64,000 bases of DNA from Herbaspirillum chlorophenolicum (GTDB lineage: Bacteria > Pseudomonadota > Gammaproteobacteria > Burkholderiales > Burkholderiaceae_D), in the NCBI RefSeq assembly GCF_001189955.1, contig NZ_LFLT01000017.1:44055-108054 (forward strand). The letters run 5' to 3'. Shown in pieces: positions 56,840-64,000 of the stretch (its first letter is position 1; every line of letters begins with the position of its first letter). A model generated the notes under the pieces. The model saw only the letters and a list, made by a program, of their open reading frames with translations. It was not told the DNA's origin and ran no database searches. The position numbers were made by a program, and so were the translations under genes.

Positions 56840-58450
56840 GTGAAATTGCTTAGATTGTCCATCGGGGCAAGGCTTATCGTGGGCTTCGGATTCGTATTGG
56901 CAATGCTGGTGGCGGTGGTGGCGACGGTGAATCTGCTCAATGCCAGGAACAAGGACCAGTTGATCCGGGAGCTCAACAGTTCCTATACCAAAAGCGAACT
57001 GGTCGGACGCATGAAGGATGCCTTGCTGGAAGGCGGCATCGCCATGCGCAACATCGGCCTGCAGTCGGATGTGGGCGACATGCAGCGCGAGGCCGATCGC
57101 GCGGAAGCGACCAGCAAGCAATATCTGGCGGCCCTGAGCCGGCTCAAGCAATCCGGACTGGATCAGGAAGAAAGCCGCATCATTGCCGCTGTCTCGCGTC
57201 TGCAGGGAGAAATCGGCGATGCGCTCAAGGAAGCTACCACCAGCGCCTTGTCCTTCAATATGGAGGCGGCGGTCCAGCTCATCTCAGGTAAGGTCGATCC
57301 GCTGCATAGGCGGGCCATCGTGGAGATGGAGAGGCTGGCATCGATAGAACAGAAGGCCGTGCGCGATGTGCTGACGGCGTCGGTCGAGCGCGATCGCCAC
57401 CTGATCTGGATGATCGACCTGATTGCGCTGTTCGCCGTCGTTGCCGGCGCCGCATTTGCAGCCACCATTCGTGCTGGCATCGTCAGGCCTCTCAACACCG
57501 CCGTCGCGGTTGCCACTTGCGTTGCCCAGGGGGACCTGACCTCCATTGTTGAAGGCGAAGGCCGGGACGAAATAGGACGCTTGCTGTCCGCCCTGCGCGG
57601 CATGAACGAGCGGCTTTCAGCTATCGTCGGCGATGTGCGGACTGGCACCTACGCCATCAATGCTGCGGCCGGAGACATTGCGCAGGGTAACGCCCGGCTG
57701 TCGGGCCGTACCGATGCCCAGGCCCGCTCTTTGCGCCAGGTGGCGCAATCAGTGGAGCAACTGAATGAGGCCGTCCGCCTCAACGCCGATAACGTAGAAG
57801 AGGCCGGCCGCATCGCGGATTCTGCCTCGGCCGCCGCTGCCAGGGGCGGGGCGGCGATGGAGCGCATGGTGTCGACCATGGAAGAGATCCGCGCTTCGTC
57901 GGGAGCCATCCATGAAATCATCGGCGTGATCGACAGTATTGCCTTCCAGACCAATATCCTCGCGCTGAATGCGGCGGTCGAAGCAGCCAGGGCGGGCGAG
58001 CAGGGGCGCGGCTTCGCCGTGGTCGCGGCCGAGGTGCGTAGCTTGGCGCGGCGTTCGGCAGATGCCGCCAAGGAGATATCGACCCTGATCACGCAATCCG
58101 TGCACACCGTCAATACGGGAACCGAGATGGCTGGTAATGCAGGCCACCTGATCGGAGGGCTGGTGGAGGAGGTGCGGCGCATCTCGGTAGTGGTCAACGA
58201 AATCGCCGACGCCACCAATGCGCAGCGGAGCGGCATCGATGAAATCAATACCCGCGTGCACCAGATGGAAGCGATGACGCGCCAGAACGCCGAGATGGTA
58301 GGAGAGGCCGCGACGGCATCGGGCAGCATGAGCGAGCAAGCGGCGCTGCTGGCGACGGCGGTGGCCGTATTCAAGGTGGCTTCCGGTGAACGGCCGGTGT
58401 TTTCCCTGCCGGCGTTGCTTTCGCTGGATGAAGCCGGAGAGCGGGAATAA
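56840..58450 (+). CDS. Methyl-accepting chemotaxis protein at the end of the importer locus
   Basis: The best start is GTG at 56840 after AGGGAGAGG, giving 536 residues. It has membrane helix 1 (about 11-33), a periplasmic four-helix-bundle-like domain (about 34-185), membrane helix 2 (about 190-210), HAMP and a signalling domain whose tip '[22 protein letters not shown]' is intact. The flanking methylation helices are less like the other four MCPs here ('SGRTDAQARSLRQVAQSVEQLN'). No C-terminal CheR pentapeptide. Position directly after dppF suggests it senses the imported compound, perhaps through the loaded binding protein; this is inference. Confidence 0.9.
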   Translation: MKLLRLSIGARLIVGFGFVLAMLVAVVATVNLLNARNKDQLIRELNSSYTKSELVGRMKDALLEGGIAMRNIGLQSDVGDMQREADRAEATSKQYLAALSRLKQSGLDQEESRIIAAVSRLQGEIGDALKEATTSALSFNMEAAVQLISGKVDPLHRRAIVEMERLASIEQKAVRDVLTASVERDRHLIWMIDLIALFAVVAGAAFAATIRAGIVRPLNTAVAVATCVAQGDLTSIVEGEGRDEIGRLLSALRGMNERLSAIVGDVRTGTYAINAAAGDIAQGNARLSGRTDAQARSLRQVAQSVEQLNEAVRLNADNVEEAGRIADSASAAAARGGAAMERMVSTMEEIRASSGAIHEIIGVIDSIAFQTNILALNAAVEAARAGEQGRGFAVVAAEVRSLARRSADAAKEISTLITQSVHTVNTGTEMAGNAGHLIGGLVEEVRRISVVVNEIADATNAQRSGIDEINTRVHQMEAMTRQNAEMVGEAATASGSMSEQAALLATAVAVFKVASGERPVFSLPALLSLDEAGERE

Positions 58451-58741
58451 TCCTTGCCCAGGCTGGTCCGATTCGTTTCTTCTGTCGGAGCGCCTTGCCA
58501 TATACGCCGCCTGGAGCGGCATTTTTTATGGATGTCTCCAAATCATGGCGGGCAAGCAGCCGTTCCTCATGCAGTTGTCTTGGATTCGACTCTTGCCTGG
58601 AGCGTACCGATCCAAGTAAGGAGCATGTAGGAGCGTCGATTTCTCTCCGGCCATGCCATCAATTGGACGAAAAAAAAGCGGCCCGGTAACGGGCCGCGAA
58701 ACAGAGAGATGTCAATACAGCTACTACAGGAGATACCTTGC
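58451..58741. other. Gap between the MCP and porin genes
   Basis: Convergent gap without a credible gene; it holds the porin terminator at its right end. Confidence 0.4.
58671..58697 (-). terminator. Intrinsic terminator of the porin gene
   Basis: On the minus strand GCGGCCCG-TTAC-CGGGCCGC is followed by seven T. It lies 44 bp after the porin stop. Confidence 0.92.
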
Positions 58742-59959
58742 TCAGAACGTGTGGCGGATACCGGCTGCCACGAAGGTCGTGCGGTTGTCGGCACCCGGCG
58801 AGCCGGTACCCACTCCAGGGTTGTACATGCCGGATGCGCCCTGGGTGCCAGCGGTCGTATACAGCGTGGTGCGCTTGGACATGTAGTACTGCAGGCCGGC
58901 GATGTACATGGTCAGCTTGCCCTTGTTCGGGGAGCCGATAAAGTCATAGCGCGACTGAATGAAGCTGGTGGTCAGGGTGAGGGCGCTCATCAGCTCGATG
59001 TCGGCGCCGACGTCGAGAATCTGTGCCTTGCTGTTGTTGGATCCGCCGGCGGTGAAGGCTGCGGTGCCGGTGGTGGCACTGAAGGTAGTGTTGAAATTCG
59101 GCGCGGCGCCCGATCCGGTGACCAGCAGCGGTTGCTTGACCTGGGAATAAGTGCCGCGCAGGTTGATCTTGCCGAAGTCATAGTGGGTGCCCAGGATCCA
59201 AGTCTTGATGCAGGTCTGGCCGGCTTTGCCGGTATTGGACGCTAGCGTGGTGCTGCAACCGGCGCCGCTGCCGGCGCCCTGGTCGCTGGTCGGATTGGCG
59301 GCCGTCCCCAGTTTGGATTGCCAGTAGCCGAAACCGATGCCGAAGGGCCCATTGTCGTAGTTGGCGCCATAGCCGAGCGACTGGCCGGTGGCGATGGAGC
59401 CGGCCGCTTCGCCGAAGCCGTAGCTGACATTGGCGCGGAAACCGCTCCACGTCGGCGTACTGTAGTAAATCATGTTGTTGGCGCGGTTGCCGCCGATGCG
59501 GTCGAGGTTATTGGCGTGAATCGCCGTAATGAAACCGCTGTACGGCGTGATGCTGGAATAGGCGCCGGCGATTTCATCGGTGAAATCCTTGCGCCGTCCG
59601 AGGTGCAACGTGCCGAAACTACTGCCGGACAGGCCGACGATGGAACGGCGGCCGAACAGCGCACCGCTTTGCAGCGCTGCGCCGTTATCGACCGAAAATC
59701 CGTTTTCGAGACCGAACTCCGCATTCAGGCCGCCGCCCAGGTCTTCCTTGCCGCGAAAACCGATACGCGATGCTTGCAGGCCACCGGAATTGAGGGCTGC
59801 CTGATTACCGGTATCGCGGCCGGTGCCGGTGGCCACCTTGAAGGTATTGACTACCGCCGAGTCGACGATGCCGTAGATGGAAACACTGCTTTGTGCCTGC
59901 GCCATCCCCGCGCAGGCGGCCATGACGGAAAACGCCAGTACGCCCTTTTTCATGCTCAC
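58742..59959 (-). CDS. Gram-negative porin (Burkholderiales OmpC-like)
   Basis: A 405-residue outer-membrane porin. The signal peptide ends AQA (about residue 22), then 'QSSVSIYGIVDSAVV', the typical first strand. 'GFRGKEDLGGGLNAEFGLENGF', the constriction-loop region 'GRRKDFTDEIAGAYSSITPYSGFITAIHANNLDRIGGNRANNMIYY', and a C-terminal 'VAAGIRHTF' ending in Phe are all standard for trimeric 16-strand porins. AGGGAG precedes the ATG. A copy of the IclR-regulon motif lies 60 bp upstream, so the pore is probably co-regulated with the ABC importer. Confidence 0.96.
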   Translation of the reverse strand: MSMKKGVLAFSVMAACAGMAQAQSSVSIYGIVDSAVVNTFKVATGTGRDTGNQAALNSGGLQASRIGFRGKEDLGGGLNAEFGLENGFSVDNGAALQSGALFGRRSIVGLSGSSFGTLHLGRRKDFTDEIAGAYSSITPYSGFITAIHANNLDRIGGNRANNMIYYSTPTWSGFRANVSYGFGEAAGSIATGQSLGYGANYDNGPFGIGFGYWQSKLGTAANPTSDQGAGSGAGCSTTLASNTGKAGQTCIKTWILGTHYDFGKINLRGTYSQVKQPLLVTGSGAAPNFNTTFSATTGTAAFTAGGSNNSKAQILDVGADIELMSALTLTTSFIQSRYDFIGSPNKGKLTMYIAGLQYYMSKRTTLYTTAGTQGASGMYNPGVGTGSPGADNRTTFVAAGIRHTF

Positions 59960-60019
59960 TCCCTAATTGAAAGAATCGCCGGCTGTGACGCCAGCTCGAG
60001 GTCTGTATTTTTTATTTTG

Positions 60020-60040
60020 CGTATCGTTATATGAAACATA
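60020..60040 (+). promoter_or_regulatory. IclR-regulon motif, copy C, before the porin gene
   Basis: CGTATCG-TTAT-ATGAAACATA, agreeing with copies A and B at 15 of 17 non-spacer positions. It lies 61 bp upstream of the porin start. Binding by either IclR protein is inference. Confidence 0.55.
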
Positions 60041-60509
60041 TAACTGATAGGCGAGACAATGATAGTCATCGCAAACTTTTCGTGTCAATGAAAAGTTTCG
60101 ATAAGTAATTCGACGTTTCGATAGATGATACTTTTGATGAGGTTGTCTACGCTTTGCCACAACGGGGGTATGAAGAGGAAGACCTGTTCGAACAAGCGAA
60201 TGGCATTGCGTGCGGGGACATGCAGGAGCCGCGCGCAAGCGGTTTTCCGTGAGCCGTTAGTGCGGCGCAGATAGAGATCCTCCGGGGAACGGAAATTATT
60301 TTGCGAATTTCATCTGAATGCGGCATTCGTGGTTCTAAAGACCCCGGATGAGTCTCCGGTTCTTCAGCCTTGACAACCAGCAGGGCCTCATTAACAATGT
60401 ATTGATTGAAAATACAATGTATCGCTTGTCGATACGTTGCTGGCCCGAGATGCACCCGATATCCGGCTGGATTCGCATAGGTGGCAGGAAACGCCGCGGA
60501 AGAAAACAG
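60041..60509. other. Upstream region of the DUF1488-like gene
   Basis: About 470 bp without a credible gene. It contains ACAATGTAT twice, 20 bp apart (60394-60402 and 60414-60422), and the inverted repeat GTATCG-CTTGT-CGATAC (60419-60435), an operator-like cluster 75 bp before the next gene. Confidence 0.4.
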
Positions 60510-60767
60510 ATGAAGACACCGTACATGACCGAGACCGGGATTTTCTTCCATCTCTTCTGCGGGGATGCCGAGCGCGGCTTCCTGATATCGACGGCCGCCT
60601 TGCGCCTGCTGGGGCGACGGCTGGGATTCGTTATGGATTATATGAATCTGTATCTGGCGCATGAAGCGCTGATCCATGCGCTGGCGCGCGACATGGCCGA
60701 AAGGCAGGCCGATCCGGTTATCTATCTGGAAGCAGAACATTTTCCTGTCACGGCCGTTGGCGCTTGA
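60510..60767 (+). CDS. Small DUF1488-like protein
   Basis: From ATG 60510 (GGAAG upstream) the product has 85 residues. The layout 'FHLFCGDAERGFLISTAALRLLGRR' (strand, then I-S-x-A-A-L), a helix with 'LAHEALIHALARDMAERQ' and a final strand 'VIYLEAEHF' resembles DUF1488 proteins, small cytosolic proteins of unknown function frequent in Burkholderiales. An ATG at 60525 is an alternative start. It lies 49 bp upstream of the serine hydrolase gene on the same strand and may be co-transcribed. Confidence 0.55.
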   Translation: MKTPYMTETGIFFHLFCGDAERGFLISTAALRLLGRRLGFVMDYMNLYLAHEALIHALARDMAERQADPVIYLEAEHFPVTAVGA

Positions 60768-60816
60768 TGACCGTCGGCGGGATCGGAATTTAACGATCAA
60801 ATCGAAAGGAAGACCG

Positions 60817-61695
60817 ATGGAACCGCTGTGGAAGAAGCTCAACGACATTTGCGATGCGCAGCCTTACGTGACCGGCTGGTACGTCAAGAACCTGCTGGAT
60901 GGCAGCGAGCATGAAAGGGAAGGCGAGCGGATCTTCCCAACGGCCAGTACGCGCAAGACGTCCATCTTGATGGCCGTGCTCGGCGAGGTGAACGCAGGCC
61001 GGCTGCACCTCGATGAACCCATCGTCTATGAAGAGAGGCTGCGCACTGGTGTGGTGTCCGGGACGTTCAAATTCCTGCAGCCTGGCTTCACGATCACGCT
61101 CAAAGATGCGCTCGTGCAGATGATGGTAATAAGCGACAACGTGTGCACGGCGATGGTGATGGAACGCATTAGCATCGATACGCTGAATGCCTTTTGCCGC
61201 CGCGCCGGATTGAATGGCACCGTGCATCGCACCTCTGTGCCTCGCCCGGATCTGCCGCCCGACCACGATCTGCTGGAAGTGACCACGACTACCCCCAGGG
61301 ATCAGGGGCGCCTGTATGACCTCATCTTGCGCGGGATCACCGAGCCGGCCGTGGCATTGCTGCTGGGCTGCACGGCGGAGCAATGCCGCTGGGCCGTCGA
61401 GGTAATGAGCTGGCAAAAGTTGCGTACCAAGATCGCGCAGCGCTTGCCGGAAGATACTTTCGTGGCGCACAAGGGCGGCACCGGAAAACGAGGCCGGATG
61501 GATTGCGGCATCGTGTATCGGCGCGGGCAGCCCTTATTCATCATGGCAGCCTATACGGATGGCGTACCGCGCACAATGCCAGACGGAATGCCGGGTTTTT
61601 TCTCGGTATTCAATTGCATCGGAAGCATGTCGCGGGAGTGCTGGGATAGCCTTGGGAGCCGGCAAGATGAGATGTTGCGGAATGTCGCCACGTAG
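60817..61695 (+). CDS. Serine hydrolase of the class A beta-lactamase fold
   Basis: The ATG at 60817 follows AAAGGAAG and gives 292 residues. The three penicillin-recognising motifs are present: S44-T-R-K47 (SxxK, 'TASTRKTS'), S107-D-N109 (SDN) and K219-G-G ('AHKGGTGK'). The omega-loop motif ExxLN with the general base of true class A beta-lactamases is not visible. There is also no signal peptide, so the enzyme would be cytosolic. A peptidase, amidase or esterase role is therefore more likely than antibiotic defence. It lies next to the porin and importer genes and may act on the same imported compound. Confidence 0.8.
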   Translation: MEPLWKKLNDICDAQPYVTGWYVKNLLDGSEHEREGERIFPTASTRKTSILMAVLGEVNAGRLHLDEPIVYEERLRTGVVSGTFKFLQPGFTITLKDALVQMMVISDNVCTAMVMERISIDTLNAFCRRAGLNGTVHRTSVPRPDLPPDHDLLEVTTTTPRDQGRLYDLILRGITEPAVALLLGCTAEQCRWAVEVMSWQKLRTKIAQRLPEDTFVAHKGGTGKRGRMDCGIVYRRGQPLFIMAAYTDGVPRTMPDGMPGFFSVFNCIGSMSRECWDSLGSRQDEMLRNVAT

Positions 61696-61920
61696 TTGGG
61701 CAATTTCGACAACCATGTTTAACATCAGGTTCTCTATGCCGAAACCATTGGGAATCAAAACTATGGGCGTTCACTTCTGGCCGAAAGCAGACTTCTTCTT
61801 CCAGCTAGTTTGATAGCCAATCACTCAGTCTTGACTGTATTGGGGGCCCTTTTTACTACAGAATAAATGATGAAGTAAAATGTATTTTTCTCAGAAAAAT
61901 ATGAATTTCACTCATTTATC
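61696..61920. other. Upstream region of metR
   Basis: 225 bp, AT-rich near the start. TGAATTTCA (61902-61910) is a short palindrome near the expected MetR-type TGAA...TTCA half-sites but with the wrong spacing. No gene seen. Confidence 0.3.
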
Positions 61921-62811
61921 ATGCTTGATCGTATTCATTTATCCATCGTGCAGGAAGTGGAAAAACAAGGCTCGCTGACCGCAGCCGCAGGCGTCCTGCA
62001 CGTGACGCAGTCGGCTTTAAGCCACAGCATGAAGAAGCTGGAGCAGCAATTGGGCACCGACATCTGGCTGCGCGAAGGCCGCAGCCTGCGCCTGACCCAG
62101 GCCGGCCAATATCTGCTGGCGGTGGCCAACCGGGTGCTGCCGCAGCTGAATCTGGCAGAAGAGCGTTTGCGGCAGTTCGCCCAGGGTGAGCGAGGCGCGC
62201 TGCGCATCGGGATGGAATGTCACCCTTGTTACCAATGGTTGTTGAAAGTCGTGTCTCCCTATCTGGCCGCGTGGCCGGATGTGGACGTGGACGTAAAACA
62301 AAAATTTCAGTTTGGTGGCATCGGCGCGTTGTTTGGCTATGAGATCGACTTGCTGGTCACGCCCGATCCGCTGGACAAGCCGGGCCTTGTATTTGAACCG
62401 GTGTTCGACTACGAGCAAGTCCTGGTCGTTGCCGGCAATCATAAGCTGGCCAAGGAGGAATACGTCAAGCCCAAGCAGCTGACCAATGAGGTACTGGTGA
62501 CCTATCCGGTACCGGTCGACCGCCTGGATATCTACAGCATGTTCCTCGCGCCAGCCGGAATAACGCCCAAACGCCATAAGGCGATCGAGACTACCGACAT
62601 CATGCTGCAGATGGTCGCTAGCGGCCGTGGCGTGGCTGCGCTGCCACGCTGGCTGGTGCTGGAATACGCGGACAAGATGGATGTGGTGCCAGTCCGGCTG
62701 GGCAAGAGCGGCATTGCCAAGCACATCTTTTTGGGTGCTCGCGAGGCGGACGTGGGTATCGACTACCTGCGCGCATTTATCGAACAAGCAAAAAGGCCTG
62801 CCGCGGCTTGA
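61921..62811 (+). CDS. metR: LysR-type regulator MetR
   Basis: A 296-residue LysR regulator. The winged helix at about 1-65 reads 'QGSLTAAAGVLHVTQSALSHSMKKLEQQLGTDIWLREGRSLRLT'. The co-inducer domain shows 'LRIGMECHPCYQWLLKVVSPYLAAWPDVDVDVK' and 'IETTDIMLQMVASGRGVAALPRWLV', which closely follow MetR, the homocysteine-responsive activator of methionine biosynthesis genes. No met gene is adjacent in this window. No strong ribosome site at the ATG. Confidence 0.85.
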   Translation: MLDRIHLSIVQEVEKQGSLTAAAGVLHVTQSALSHSMKKLEQQLGTDIWLREGRSLRLTQAGQYLLAVANRVLPQLNLAEERLRQFAQGERGALRIGMECHPCYQWLLKVVSPYLAAWPDVDVDVKQKFQFGGIGALFGYEIDLLVTPDPLDKPGLVFEPVFDYEQVLVVAGNHKLAKEEYVKPKQLTNEVLVTYPVPVDRLDIYSMFLAPAGITPKRHKAIETTDIMLQMVASGRGVAALPRWLVLEYADKMDVVPVRLGKSGIAKHIFLGAREADVGIDYLRAFIEQAKRPAAA

Positions 62812-62948
62812 TTCTTCGTGGCAGCGGGTTCCATGAGTGCAGCTCATAAGAACATGAAAACATATCCATTTTCATGTCTCCCGGTCGAGGACCATAATTT
62901 AAGGTTACCTGGTCCGGCGAACGCGGGCGTATTTCATGGAGACTTCTC

Positions 62949-63620
62949 ATGCCATCCACAACCGAACGCAAGCCATTGGCGCTACCCGGCGGGCACCAGA
63001 AAGTGCTGCTGCATTCCTGCTGCGCTCCTTGTTCGGGCGAAGTGATGGAAGCCATGCAGGCGTCCGGCATCGACTTTACGATCTTCTTCTACAACCCGAA
63101 TATTCATCCGCTGAAGGAATACGAACTGCGCAAGCAGGAAAATATCCGGTTTGCAGAGAAATTCGGTATCCCATTTATCGATGCCGACTACGACCGCGAC
63201 AACTGGTTTGAGCGCGCCAAGGGAATGGAAAACGAACCGGAGCGCGGTATCCGCTGCACCATGTGCTTCGATATGCGTTTCGAGCGCACGGCATTGTATG
63301 CGCATGAACACGGCTTCCCCGTCATTACCAGCTCGCTGGGCATCTCGCGGTGGAAGAACATGCAGCAGATCAACGATTGCGGTGTGCGCGCGGCCTCGCA
63401 CTATCCGGATATGCTGTATTGGGAATACAACTGGCGCAAAGGCGGCGGTTCGGCGCGCATGATCGAGATCAGCAAGCGGGAAAACTTCTACCAGCAAGAA
63501 TATTGCGGCTGCGTCTACTCGCTGCGCGACACCAATCGGCATCGCATGGAAAGCGGCAGGGAACGTATCCAGCTGGGCGTGAAATTCTACGGCGACGACG
63601 ACGCCGTAATCGAATCCTGA
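62949..63620 (+). CDS. queH: Epoxyqueuosine reductase QueH
   Basis: A 223-residue QueH (formerly DUF208), which reduces epoxyqueuosine to queuosine in the wobble position of tRNAs for Asp, Asn, His and Tyr. The metal and iron-sulfur cysteines are all there: C24, C25 and C28 (HSCCAPCS), C103 and C106 (RCTMCFDMR), C186 and C188 (YCGC). GGAGA precedes the ATG. It stands alone, 137 bp after metR. Confidence 0.93.
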   Translation: MPSTTERKPLALPGGHQKVLLHSCCAPCSGEVMEAMQASGIDFTIFFYNPNIHPLKEYELRKQENIRFAEKFGIPFIDADYDRDNWFERAKGMENEPERGIRCTMCFDMRFERTALYAHEHGFPVITSSLGISRWKNMQQINDCGVRAASHYPDMLYWEYNWRKGGGSARMIEISKRENFYQQEYCGCVYSLRDTNRHRMESGRERIQLGVKFYGDDDAVIES

Positions 63621-64000
63621 ACTCGCCATCTGCACCCAGCTGAACAAGCCGCACGGCTTGAAGGCACCTTGCTCGGGCAAAACCCTGGTCGCGCTGCGTA
63701 CCGTTGGCATGCCTCATTTCACTGTTCGCGGCTAGATCGGAAGCGAACGAACCCTCTTATCCCGCAGGCGTTCACCAAGCTCGCTCGATGACTTCGCCAT
63801 CGGGCTTTCTGCTTGGCTGAGCATTGATGCGGTCAAATCACGGAAGCAAAGAAGGCCCCTGAAACAGATGTTCCTGGATTTGAGAGAGTCGGGATATGGC
63901 GGGGGCGTATGGCCGGGCAGCTGCCTTCAGCTGGCAATGCAAGGCGGGGTAAATCTGCGATAAATCAACACGCGCACCGAACTATGAGTATGACTAATGG
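63621..64000. other. Right end of the window
   Basis: 380 bp without a gene or repeat that I can support. A short plus-strand stretch directly after queH (about 63622-63735) reads like protein, but it has no start and is not recognised; it may be a remnant. Confidence 0.3.

Noticed and set aside
60817..61695. Class A beta-lactamase for antibiotic resistance
   Set aside because: No ExxLN omega-loop motif and no signal peptide.
61902..61910. MetR autoregulatory site TGAATTTCA
   Set aside because: The half-sites are separated by one base instead of the usual five, so it is probably chance.
63300..63735. Frames overlapping and following the end of queH that read like protein
   Set aside because: The minus-strand frame is a shadow of queH; the short plus-strand stretch has no start codon and no recognisable family.

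Overview
The window looks like chromosome of a high-GC betaproteobacterium, most probably Herbaspirillum or another close Oxalobacteraceae. This rests on gene content and protein style, not on a database search: a Burkholderiales-type porin, many methyl-accepting chemotaxis proteins (MCPs), a DctA-type carrier beside a tartrate-dehydratase-like enzyme, and a pst-pho cluster laid out as pstSCAB-phoU-phoB-phoR. I saw no rRNA, tRNA, CRISPR array, insertion sequence or prophage.

Layout. 1-4.1 kb: a co-directional minus-strand group of poorly known genes (HTH regulator, beta-propeller protein, DUF899 protein, membrane protein, DUF4337 protein). 4.4-6.6 kb: katG. 6.7-13.6 kb: an AraC regulator, then a GntR-controlled carboxylic-acid locus (D-tartrate-dehydratase-like enzyme, DctA-like carrier, GntR regulator, fumarase/aspartase-superfamily lyase) and a 3-hydroxybutyrate dehydrogenase. 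14.0-16.7 kb: a tightly coupled trio (N-acyltransferase, metallophosphoesterase, glycosyltransferase) that fits phospholipid replacement under phosphate starvation. 17-35.8 kb: four MCP genes flank and interrupt the phosphate block (sixA, ppk, pstSCAB, phoU, phoB, phoR). 35.9-39.2 kb: MFS carrier, SDR and FAH-family hydrolase, resembling the end of a non-phosphorylative sugar-acid pathway. 39.4-46.4 kb: an AdeRS-like two-component system, a divergent RND pump gene without an adaptor gene, and a dCache-GGDEF diguanylate cyclase. 46.8-61.7 kb: two divergent IclR regulators, a peptide-type ABC importer with an embedded S15/CocE hydrolase, a fifth MCP, a porin, a DUF1488-like small protein and a penicillin-recognizing-fold serine hydrolase. 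61.9-63.6 kb: metR and queH.

How the parts work together. Three regulons can be read from DNA motifs. (1) Pho boxes sharing a 15-bp core lie before both ppk and pstS, and a weaker one lies before the N-acyltransferase operon, linking Pi uptake, polyphosphate and membrane lipids. (2) Paired ATGTNCGNAC palindromes lie before the DctA-like carrier gene and before the lyase, on both sides of the GntR gene. (3) A 21-bp motif, CGTATC-N5-ATGAAACA, occurs in both orientations between the two IclR genes and once before the porin. It ties porin, importer, hydrolase and chemoreceptor into one candidate sense-import-degrade system, which I consider the least described part of the window.
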